From contig JARYHS010008074.1 in assembly GCA_031002005.1 (NCBI GenBank), forward strand, positions 177,158,494-177,222,493: a DNA stretch of 64,000 nt, written 5' to 3'. This document shows, in pieces, positions 54,510 through 64,000 of the stretch; the stretch's first letter is position 1; every line of letters begins with the position of its first letter. The notes below the pieces were generated by a model. That model was not told where the DNA came from, did not search any database, and saw nothing but the letters and a program-made list of their open reading frames with translations. The DNA is from Vandiemenella viatica (Eukaryota; Arthropoda; Insecta; Orthoptera; Morabidae). A program made the position numbers and the translations under genes.

Positions 54510-56690
54510 CCACTTTCCTGGTATGGTAATATATACCACTTACATACTATATCACGTTATGAATGTTTTCAAAAGAATATGGTAATGAATTATATCCATC
54601 AATAACAGTTGGGTTTTAAAAAGGGCTGCAAACAGTGATTTGGTTTAGTCAAAACGACAAAAGGAATGTTTCAGGTACCGAAGCACGATTATGCTAGCAA
54701 CTGTATTCCCTAAAATTGTCTGTACTGGTAGTCAAACAATCATTAATTTCTTTCATCCAGTTGTGCGTGGTGTTTATATTGTCATTAACAGTTTTTTATC
54801 CACAACATAATTGATAAATGGAATGATATGCGAACAACAATGTTTTATGAGCAGTATTAGAGTAATACCGGCATAATAATAAAATAATGTCAGTATCACA
54901 GATACGCAGCTAAATTTAACATACCAGTCCTAAGCTAATCATAAAAAGTTACTGGAATTCAAAGCACGTAAATATGAAAATTTCCTCTACCACAATACAA
55001 CATCATTACAGGTTCTTCTTTATACCATCGTACATGCCTAAACTAAAGCCACTTTAGGAAGAAAATATTAAAAATTACAACAATAGTTGCAAGTAGGAAT
55101 GCTAAAGAGAAGATCGCTAGTTTGAAATATGTTAAACATGAAATTTATAAAGACGCTAAAACAGAGCTACATGAAAAAAGATAAGAACTCAAACTTGCGG
55201 AACCGAAGCGAAATTAAAAAAAACATAGCATGTACAGACCCATAGGGAAAACGTTGTAAAACTGCAGTAAGGCTACTTTCAAGTGAGCCATGAAAAGCAA
55301 AGAGAAAAAGACGGCGTACTGAAAACTGAATCTTATGAGAAATCACGGAATGTGTGTTTCTCAACAAAACCAGATTGACACATATAAAGCAAGAGATAAA
55401 TTTGCAAATGTTAAATAGAACATTCAATCGAAGACAAAAGAAAACGTTTAGCTGTCTGTAGAGGCACAGCCGTATTAAAGAAACAGATACCGCTTAGATA
55501 AAGTTAAAAAGAAAAAAAAAAAAGAAATCTGCTTGTGTAACGGAATGGGTTTAAATTATTCAAATCCAACAAATCAGGAAGGAAAGAAGTAGCTGGAGAA
55601 ATGTTGCTCTCTAGTAGTTATCTTATATATACAGTTCTATCCTTATGTAAACGACAGCTTACAGCTTTGGAGTAGTATAATATTCATTGATACTCTAACG
55701 ATAATTTTCTAAACACAAAAAAGAGTGAATTTGGTACCAAAAAATAATTATTATTTTATAAAAAAAAGACAAGAAAAGAAAAGAAAGGAGAGAAATACAT
55801 CACAGCTTAAGGAAGAAGAGAATACTGAATGAAAGAATCAGATAAAAAAGAGATATGGTAAAATTATACTTGTATAGATTATATTCAGCTTTCATCTCTC
55901 ATGAAGCAGTCAAAAAATTAAACTAACAATGTCGAGGCGAATAAAGTTTTAAAGAAGAAAAATTAGGATGCTATCATTTACGTTCGTCATACAGAAGAGT
56001 TACTAATGCTTTAACGGATAAGGAAATTATTTGAAGAGCTTTTTGCACTGAACGTAAAAGATCCTTAAGTACAGCATAAATGTAAACAATAACAGTGGGC
56101 TAATTGTCTAAACTGGAACAGATAGAGTAGAAGCACAAGGATAACTTTATCACATAGAAGTGAAATTACTATCGTTGGAGAAGCTGAAAACATATTGAAA
56201 ATAGATTATTATTAGCTTCTTCTTAGTTTTTTATTAGTCTTCTCCATTTGGAAAATTTTCACAATAAAATTTTGAATCAAGAATGAAAAAAATTCTAGGA
56301 TTGTCTGGTAAGTTCATGGCCTGACACTGATTCAAATGAGTTTAATAAAATTTGTGGGTGCTTTTTAATATAATCCATTCCTGACTTTCACACACTCTCT
56401 CCTGTGACGTTTCAATGCTTTTATGGTATTAGCATTAGTATTAGCAGTATTTCAAGAGTTCCATAAAACAAGATGTTATCATCTTAATAGAAATTGGTGT
56501 TAGACAGAAACTACGCATGGTTTAGAAGTAAAAAGAAATTAGATGGGGGCCTCTTTGCAATTTCTCAAAATTCTGCAAGTAACGTTAACGTCATTAGAAA
56601 CTCTTGACTCATACGTAATAAGAATTTACTTCATCTCATTTTACAATACTTTCAACATTATTAACAATAAGTTTTCTTCATAACTTGACA
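54510..56690. other. AT-rich DNA, nothing recognised
   Basis: About 2.2 kb without supported genes or named repeats. A purine-rich patch lies at 55760-55800. Confidence 0.4.
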
Positions 56691-56789
56691 CTATAAACTA
56701 ACTGATGAGCCAAAACCTTATGAGCACTGTCAATCGCAAGATTGAATGCCGTCTGGTGACGTCATGCGGTAGGGAAATATACAGTATAA

Positions 56790-57835
56790 GCGGAGCAGAG
56801 ACACAGGAGGAGTGACAAATCATGGAAAGAATAGTCCCAAAGAGGATAACAGAAAATTTAAAAGAGAACGCTACAATCAGAGAAGAACAATGCGGGTCCC
56901 AGTCAAGAGTTTCGGAAACAATCTTATTATTACGTCTAGTCGAAGACATATTGGCAGCGTTCAACAAAGGAAAATCTGTAGCAGAAATATTCATAGATGT
57001 ATACAAAGCCTATGACAGAGTGTGGAGAGACAAATTAATATGCAAGCTGGAGGATTAAAAAAACATCCCACGCTGCTACACAAAATTGACAGTAAATTAC
57101 TTGAAGGGAAGAAAAGTCTTCGTGGCATATGAGGGTTCGAACTCGTCAATTCTTGACGTCGAGGATGGAATTCATCAAGGGTCAGTACTATCGCCAACTC
57201 TATACAACATCTATGCAAACGATATCCCCGTACCACCTGAAGTGTCAGTTTGCTCAATTCGCGGATGATAAGACGAAATATACCATCGTTTACAGACATG
57301 ACACAAACATCAGAAGACTGCAGAAAAGAATCAACAAACTCACCGAATGGTGTAGAGCCAACAAAGTAACAATAAACACATCCAAGTGTGCTGCAGTAAA
57401 ATATTATTAAGAAAAAACAGGACTTTGACCATCTCCCCCAATTAAAAAAAAAAAACGGACAAACGATACCGTGGACAAAGTCACATCGTTACCTAGGAGT
57501 CCAACTTGATGAAAAGATGCTGTTCAGAGAATACATCAGGGAAAGAATTGGAAAAGGGATGGCTATTATAATCAACTTATACCCGATACTAAGAATTGAA
57601 GAACTGACATTTCGAACTAAGAGCAGAATATACAAGACACTAATACGGCCATTTCTGCTATACGGCTGCCCAATTTGGGGAATATCGGCAAAATCGAAGA
57701 TTGAACTTGTTCAAAGATTACAACATCACTGCTTGAGAATGATACTTGGTGCGAGAATGTACACACCTGTTAGACAACTCAATAACCAAACAGGAATAAA
57801 CTACATTAAATGTGAAATTAGAACATAGGCAGAAA
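56790..57835 (+). pseudogene. Jockey-type non-LTR retrotransposon, RT domain
   Basis: Overlapping frames give a nearly continuous RT: RVSETILLLRLVEDILAAFN, IFIDVYKAYDRVW (motif A Asp), GIHQGSVLSPTLYNIYAND, then QFADD (motif C), TEWCRANKVTINTSKC and YLGVQLDEK. The C-terminal part is TFRTKSRIYKTLIRPFLLYG, CPIWG and ASVKSK-like LQHHCLRMILGAR. One stop separates 57058 from 57086, and further frameshifts are needed near 57250 and 57420. It is better preserved than family A and belongs to a different lineage. No endonuclease domain is present, so it is 5'-truncated. Confidence 0.85.
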
Positions 57836-58149
57836 AACTAAATAATAAAATAAATAAAGATACAGAGCCTCGACTACGACGAGTTGGACGTGTGAGCCCA
57901 AAACATGGCACAGATACAAGGTACCTCTAAGTATCTTAAACCAGGAGTAGTAAAAGATCATTATACGGGTTTTCCGTAAGACCACAATAGCTGTGATCAC
58001 AGGTTTTTCACCAAAAGTGACAAAATAAAGAGTGTCCCCAAACCTATAACTTTACCCTAACAAGCAAAGCTTTCCAAGGAAGTGGTGCTTTAGAATATGA
58101 GGCAGGAAAAAAAGAAAAAAAACCAGGAGGAGTAATTCTAGCGACTATA

Positions 58150-59170
58150 CGTGTGGCAAATCGGGAAATTCACAGACAAAAGTGACTTTTACCAAGGGCA
58201 TATTGTTATGGACCGGTACTTGGGAATGATCGTCTCCGTAAAGGAGGGGCTGGTCGGCTGTTCACCTGCTAATTTAGTGAGCATCTATGGAATGTGTTTG
58301 AAGAATGGTGAAACCACGAGTAAGCGACAAGTTGGTGGACGTCCTCGACTCCTCACAGTACGTGGAGAATCGCTTTCCCCCTCCGTAAATCAGGATAGGG
58401 TGCGATCTTTGGCAGATCTGAGGGCAGAGTACAATGCTGGTGCAGGCACAAGTGTTTCAGAGCACATCGTTCAGTGCACATTGTTGAACATGGTGCTCTG
58501 CAGTAGACAGTCGCTACATTTTCCCATGTTGATCAAACTACATCGTCAATTACAACAGGCACAAAATCATCGAGACTGGATCGTGGATCACTGGAAACAT
58601 GTCGCCTGGCGGACTAATCACGTTCCTTCTTACACCAGGTGGAGAGTCGTGTCCGAATTCACTATCTTCCAGGCAAAAGACTGCTCGAAACACAGACCAG
58701 TGGGGTCAGTATTCTGCTATGGAGAACATTCACATGGGCTTCCATGTGACTCGTGGTAGTGATCGAAGGCACTATGACAACTGTTGACTGCGTAAAAATT
58801 ATTGCAGACCACCTGCATCCCTTCTTGATTCATGTCTTCCAAGAAGGAGACGGCACCTTCCAGCAGGATAACTGTTCGTGTCAAGGACATAATCGCTTTA
58901 CAGTGGTCTGAGGAGCATGATAGTGAACTCACGTTGATATCTTATCTGCCAAATTCACCTGGTCTCAATACAATATACCATATCTGGGTCGCTACCGGGC
59001 GCCAGCTCAGCGCCTTCAAACCACCGGCCAGTAATTTAAGGGAATTGCGTGACCTCCGCATAGTCATGTGGCGCGAGATATCTCCTGAAAACTACCAACG
59101 ACTTTTATAATCTATGACACGCCAAATCGCTGCTGAATTACGTCCCAAATATGGACGAACACGCTATTAA
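58150..59170 (+). pseudogene. Tc1-like transposase, decayed
   Basis: The N-terminal frame (58151-58759) carries the HTH region (GMIVSVKEGLVGCSPANLVS), the GRPR-type linker in QVGGRPRLLT, and the second helical region to LLNMVLCSR. Then comes HWKHVAW, where the first catalytic Asp region has been lost. After shifts come HPFLIHVFQEGDGTFQQDN (second Asp) and HDSELTLISYLPNSPGLN with NLRELRDLRIVMWREISPEN and RQIAAELRPKYGRTRY at the C-terminus. Tc1 enzymes cut and paste DNA at TA sites. Stops, frameshifts and altered catalytic positions make this copy inactive. The element's TIRs were not located. Confidence 0.85.
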
Positions 59171-59815
59171 CCCCAGGTGATAATCATGTTATGGCTCGTC
59201 GGTGCAAGTACCGAATAACATTCGTTCCGATGTTATGAACATAAATAAAGTATGGTCCTACCTGTAAGAACCAATGATTTAGTAACATACTTGTGTGTTA
59301 GTATTAGTTTTCACTTCAAGTTTAACTCCAGCTCTCCGTACGATAATTCAGCATTACCTGTATTGCTCTCTCATCATTTTATTTATATTCGATAACCCAT
59401 TGTTAGGATGAACCGTTAGCAATACCACTGTCATACCACTCTTAGGGCCTTATTACACTAGGCGACTTGGCGGCGCAACCAGCCGCGGCACTGGTGTCTC
59501 TGTCGGCGACGCAACCAGGATTCTGGTGGCGCCGCCAGCCAGTCACTCGCACAACGGAGCAGTCACTTTGCTGTTATCCTCGCATTGTAAGCGAATTGTA
59601 TGGTTGAATATGTCCAGTGAACTACAGAATGTCACTTTGGAAATGAGTGGAAGTGAAAGTGTAGAGAAGACAAAGGGGTAAAACAAGAATAATTTCTCAT
59701 TTTCGTATCTTTCCCGGTAATATCAACCTTTACTAAGTACAGTGATTAAAAGAAAGACGATTTAGACATTCTTAAGTAATTAAAAAACTTGTTGTCGTCT
59801 GAATACAGTTTAAGC

Positions 59816-60960
59816 AAAGTACCTTATAAGCCGACTATTCTTGGCATTTATCTTCATTCCATGCTGACCTACCCATTTAGATAATCTATCCAGATCATCC
59901 TGCAACTGTTCAGTCTTCACCTGTTTTGATCCTATTGTATACCATTGTATCATTTGCAAAATACCTAGATTCTGACCGTAATACAGTCATTCATTAGAAT
60001 AATGAACAGCAACTGCAATATTTACTTCCACTTGTTTTGATAATGTATTTCCTACTCTAAACCTTTGCTTTCTGACTTTTAAGAATTCCTGTGCCCAGCA
60101 AGTAACTTTTTCATCCAATTCAATACATTTCAGTTTATTTAAAACCATTTTATGGCTCACTCTGTCAAATGCCTTAAAAAGATCTAGTGAACACTATCAA
60201 CTTGGCCTCCCATTTCCAATTAATTTGAAATATCTTGCATATAGCCCACTATCTGAGATTCAAATGAATATCCTTACCGAGCGTGGCGGTGAAACGGTTA
60301 GCGTTCTCGCCTCGCATTCGGGAGGACGGCGGTTCGAATCCCCGACCGGGCATCCAGATTTGGGTTTTCCATGGTTTCCCAAATCACTCCAGGCAAATGC
60401 CGGGATGCTTCCTACAAAAGGCCATGGCCGAATTCCTTCCCATTCCTTGCCCCCCATCCTTTCCCGTCTCTAAAGACCTCGCTGTTGAGAGACGTAAAGC
60501 AGTTAAAAAAAAAATATCCATGCCTATAGCCATGTTGTCGATCTGAAAACGCGTTTCTTTCTTCACAGACATTTCTGATATACTTGCATATAAATCTCTC
60601 CATCATTCTGCCTATCACTGATGACAAACTAATTGACCAGGAATTTTCACCATATTTTTAACCCTTCCTTTATGATCTGGTACTACTATCGGTCTTTTCC
60701 AATCCTCTGGTAAGCAGCAAGTCTCCAAACTCATTTTAAACAAAATTTTAAGGTAAGGTATAATATCGTATCCTACAATCTTTAATAAATCTGTAGTAAT
60801 ATTACCTACACCAGTTTTAGCTTTCTGAATTACTTCGCAATTTCCTGAGAATTTATTTCAAGTTTTGTAGGTTCGTCATTTATACTCTCCTCTGATTCAT
60901 TCCCTCCCATCACCCCACCAAACCTGTCACTCAGTATCTCTGCAATTTTAAAATTGTAAA
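59816..60960 (-). pseudogene. LINE family A segment inside the left TIR element
   Basis: Mirror image of the LINE segment in the right element. Minus strand reads YRPISL-like, VIGRMMERFICKYIRNVCEE, QHGYRHG, FDRVSHK and WAQEFLK, interrupted by the SINE. The C-terminal RT part and 3' UTR are deleted. Confidence 0.75.
60274..60512 (+). mobile_element. SINE family S, intact, with target duplication
   Basis: A-box-like TGGCGGTGAAACGG (60284-60297), B box GGTTCGAATCC (60331-60341), body and A-tail. Direct AATATCC flanks it at 60267-60273 and 60513-60519. The corresponding uninterrupted site exists in the mirror element near 62002-62010, proving where it inserted. Confidence 0.9.
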
Positions 60961-61255
60961 GTAGGAAGGGGCATATGAACAGTAGACTGAACGCGTGGTG
61001 GCGAGTCTGGCGGCGCCGCTTGGTGGCCTAGTGTAATAAGCTACGTAAGATGCAATGCCCCGCCACGACTCTCGGCCACCAGTGGTTGCCCGCCTGGTCG
61101 CCGGGCAGGGCAGCCAGCCAGCCACCAGTTTCTGGCGGCGCCACTGGCTGCCCTAGTGTAATAAGCTCCATAAGACCCTGTGCCCAGCGACGAGCAGAGC
61201 CACCAGTGGCCCGGCTGGTGGCGCCGCCAAGTCGCCTAGTGTAATAAGGCCCTAA

Positions 61256-63255
61256 GGGCCTTATTACACTAGGCGACTTGGCGGCGCCACCAGCCGGGCC
61301 ACTGGTGGCTCTGCTCGTCGCTGGGCACAGGGTCTTATGGAGCTTATTACACTAGGGCAGCCAGTGGCGCCGCCAGAAACTGGCGGCCGGCTGGCTGCCC
61401 TGCCCGGCGACCAGGCGGGCAACCACTGGTGGCCGAGAGCCGTGGCGGGGCATTGAATCTTACGTAGCTTATTACACTAGGCCACCTGGCGGCGCCACCA
61501 GACTCGCCACCACGCGTTCAGTCTACTGTTCATATGCCCCCTTTCCTACTTTACAATTTTAAAATTGCGGAGATACTGAGTGTCAGGTTTGGTGAGACAA
61601 CTGGGGACAGTCATCCTGTGATGGGAGGGAATGAATGACGAACCTACAAAATTTGAAATAAATTTTCAGGAAATTGCGAAGTAACTCAGAAAGTTAAAAC
61701 TGGTGTAACTGGTGTAGGTAATATTACTACAGATTTATTAAAGATTGTGGGATAGGATATTGTACCTTACCTTAAAATTTTGTTTAAAATGAGTTTGGAG
61801 ACTTGCTGCTTACCAAAGGATTGGAAAAGACCGATAGTAGTACCAGTTCATAAAGTAAGGGTTAAAAATATGGTGAAAATTCCAGGCCAATTAGTTTGTC
61901 ATCAGTGGTGGGCAGAATGATTGAGAGATTGATATGCAACTATATCAGAAATGTCTGTGAAGAACGAAACTAGTTTTCAGATCGACAACATAGCTTTAGG
62001 CAAGGATACTCATTTGAATCTCAGATAGTGCAAGATATTTCAAATGAATTTGAAATGGGAGGCCAAGTTGATAGTGTGGCACTAGATCTTTCTAAGGCAT
62101 TTGACAGAGTGAGCCATAAAATGGTTTTAAATAAACTGAAATGTATTGAATTGAATGAAAAAGTTACTTGCTGGGCACAGGAATTCTTAAAAGTCAGAAA
62201 GCAAAGGGTTAGAGTAGGAAATACATTATCAAGAGAAGTGGAAGTAAATATGGGAGTTGCTGTTCATTATTCTAATGAATGACTGTGTTACGGTCAGAAT
62301 CTAGGTATTTTGCAAATGATACAATGGTATACAATAGGATAAAAACAGGTGAAGACTGAACAGTTGCAGGATGATCTGGATAGAATATCTAAATGGGTAG
62401 GTCAGCATGGAATGAAGATAAATGCCACGAAGAGTCGGCTTATAAGATACAAAGATAAATAGATCTAAAGGTTAATTATGATTACAGAGTGGGGTCAGAT
62501 TTGCTTGATGAAGTGTAAATTCTTTGCATAACGTTTGATAAACTCAATTGGGCAGGTGGTAGAAAAAGGTTACAAAATCCTTCATTTGCTGAAGAGGGTG
62601 ATGAGAGGATGTAACAGAGAAGTTAGGGAGTTGGGTTACAAAACTTTGGTCAGATCATTTGTTGAATATGGTGGCGTAGTTTGGGACCACATTTTGGAGA
62701 TCAAATACAGGAGTTGGAAGGTGTGCAAAGAAGAGCAGCTAGATTTGTTTGTGGAAATTATCGCAGGACCCAGTCAGTAACTGATATGATACAGGAGCTG
62801 GATTGGGACTCATTGGAGGAAAGGAGGAGGGTGAAGAGAGTGCTGTAAATGTGCAAATTGCTACCGGAGTGTTAGCTCCATCGCAATTAAACTGTATTCA
62901 GACGACAACAAGTTTTTTAATTACTTAAGGATGTCTAAATCGTCTTTCTTTTAATCATTGTACTTAGTAAACGTTGATATTACCGGGAAAGATACGAAAA
63001 TGAGAAATTCTTCTTGCTTTACCCCTTTGTCTTCTCTACACTTTCACTTCCACTCATTTCCACAGTGACATTCTGTAGTTCACTGGACATATTCAACTAC
63101 ACAATTCGCATACAATGCGATGATAACAGCAAAGTGAGTGCTCGGTTGTGCGAGTGGCTGGCTGGCGGCGCCACCAGAATCCTGGTTGCGTCGCCAACAG
63201 AGACACCAGTGCCGCGTCTGGTTGCGCCGCCAAGTCGCCTAGTGTAATAAGGCCC
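61256..63255 (+). mobile_element. TIR transposon, right member of an inverted pair (2000 bp)
   Basis: Starts GGGCCTTATTACACTAGGCG at 61256 and ends GGCCC at 63255, flanked by TAA on both sides (61253-61255, 63256-63258), a plausible 3-bp target duplication. Both GC-rich ends contain further inverted GGCGCCACCAG/CTGGTGGCGCC units, and the left end has two internal CTTATTACACTAG repeats (61344 and 61468). The middle is LINE family A. Confidence 0.85.
61555..62895 (+). pseudogene. LINE family A, longest copy (RT region to 3' UTR)
   Basis: From about 61740 it reads LETCCLPKDWKRPIVVPVHK, then frameshifted pieces leading to MGGQVDSVALDLSKAFDRVS (motif A), LKCIELNEKVTCWAQEFLKV, VEVNMGV, and QLQDDLDRISKWVGQHGM-like downstream. 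It continues with YKILHLLKRVMRGC, ELGYKTLVRSFVEYGGVVWD and TDMIQELDWDSLEERRRV. The 3' UTR ends near CATCGCAATTAAAC at about 62893. The RT catalytic core is shifted by indels. Confidence 0.85.
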
Positions 63256-63289
63256 TAAGTGTAGTATTTATCTGCTCCTTACGTTTCCT

Positions 63290-63640
63290 TTATACGAGAT
63301 CCTAGACTGCGAACAGTATCGACAGACGTGTCCGTCTTTTCTAGTGGTTGCAGCACGCTCCGCCAGCCGCCGCCACCATCACTCACGGAGCCGGAGCTCT
63401 TCCCCCGGACCAACAAAAACACGCGTTTTCAAAAACGCCATTGTCGGCGTCTGCATTGTGCCTCTGTCGAGCGCCCGCCCGGCCACAGTAAGGAGCGCCT
63501 TCAATTAATCAAGCGTCGCGATTGAGCGCGCGGGGATGACGTCACCGAGCACTGTGTCCCGCATGGGCTTACTTAATTCTCTTAAGCCGTGCGCTCATAA
63601 CCAGAGTTCTCAATGCGGCATATTGTAGCACGACTGGCTT
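63290..63640. promoter_or_regulatory. GC-rich block with a perfect CRE; candidate regulatory element
   Basis: TGACGTCA at 63537-63544 is the palindromic CREB/ATF site. Nearby are AATTAATCAAGCG (homeodomain), CGCCATTGTCGG and TGCATTGTGCC (Sox-like) and CTTAATTCTCTTAAG. No protein family in the overlapping frame 63328-63525. Confidence 0.35.
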
Positions 63641-63644
63641 CTTT

Positions 63645-64000
63645 ATCTGCGTCTGTCAGAACTGTCGGTTTGTGTAGAGTGAACAAGTTGGTTGGAAGAT
63701 TGGCACGGGATCGATAAACACACGATCGCCATCAACCTATTAGTTGGAAAAAAACTGTTCAGCCCCAAACTATATAATCTAGAAATAAGGGCTAGATTAC
63801 TAATTCATTTTTAATGAATGTCAGTTTTTCTGCCAGGCATCACCCAATTTATACTAATGTGGGATAATATTATCCATGGATCGAATTGAACTTCAGTTAA
63901 CCCGAAGTTTAGGCACGAGTTAGGAAGTTTAATGAGAATTTCCATTGTATAATAATGCTGACATACATAGCCATAATACTAGGAATAAATATAATATTCA
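63645..64000. other. AT-rich DNA, nothing recognised
   Basis: No supported gene or repeat before the window ends. Confidence 0.4.

Larger units (their letters stand above)
59445..61252 (-). mobile_element. TIR transposon, left member of an inverted pair (1808 bp)
   Basis: Starts GGGCCTTATTACACTAGGCG and ends with its inverse, GGCCC at 61252. Similarity between the ends extends about 75 bp through GACTTGGCGGCGC and ACTGGTG. Flanks are TTA (59442-59444) and TAA (61253-61255). It carries a minus-strand LINE family A segment and a nested SINE. Compared with its mirror copy it lacks about 437 bp. It encodes no transposase of its own. Confidence 0.8.

Overview
The window looks like intergenic, repeat-rich DNA from an insect nucleus. 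The organism is inferred, not proven. The evidence is AT-rich background, many tRNA-headed SINEs, jockey-like, RNase H-bearing and L1/Tx1-like LINE fragments, Tc1/mariner relics and Helitrons with minisatellite cores. The SINE style suggests a large polyneopteran genome (Orthoptera, Phasmatodea or Blattodea); this is a guess from memory of repeat styles. I found no intact host protein-coding gene. Nearly all recognisable coding sequence is broken transposon sequence. All alignments were done by eye.

Layout. 0-9.5 kb: single-copy-like AT-rich DNA, a GC-rich candidate regulatory block (5.1-5.7 kb) and a hammerhead-ribozyme-like motif (6.4 kb). 9.55-12.53 kb: a complete non-autonomous Helitron built almost entirely of a two-monomer ~368-bp tandem array; it splits one codon of a LINE reverse transcriptase. 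15.6-19.1 kb: a small Helitron-like element and a second, 3'-truncated copy of the minisatellite Helitron. 22.37-25.37 kb: a 3.0-kb Helitron on the minus strand with Rep and helicase remnants. 25.96-27.65 kb: a 1.7-kb element with 16-bp terminal inverted repeats and TTAT duplications. It holds four exon-like blocks of a SWIM zinc-finger gene resembling the arthropod multi-copy SWIM/YqaJ-nuclease family. 29.9-30.5 kb: a deleted mariner-like element with 90-bp TIRs. 31-58 kb: LINE fragments, about ten SINEs, two unnamed repeat families and several GC-rich, unique-looking blocks with Sox-, Hox/Exd- and E2F-like sites. 58.1-59.2 kb: a dead Tc1 transposase. 59.4-63.3 kb: two mirror-image TIR transposons joined by a single TAA, each carrying the same LINE fragment. 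63.3-63.6 kb: another GC-rich block.

How it fits together. The nesting gives a relative history. A jockey-like LINE family is the oldest layer. Helitrons and a TIR transposon then inserted into it or carried it. The TIR transposon became an inverted pair, and a SINE landed in only one arm, leaving an empty site in the other. The most interesting object is the SWIM-finger TIR element, because its coding exons, splice sites, target duplication and inverted subterminal TGACGTCA boxes can all be read directly.
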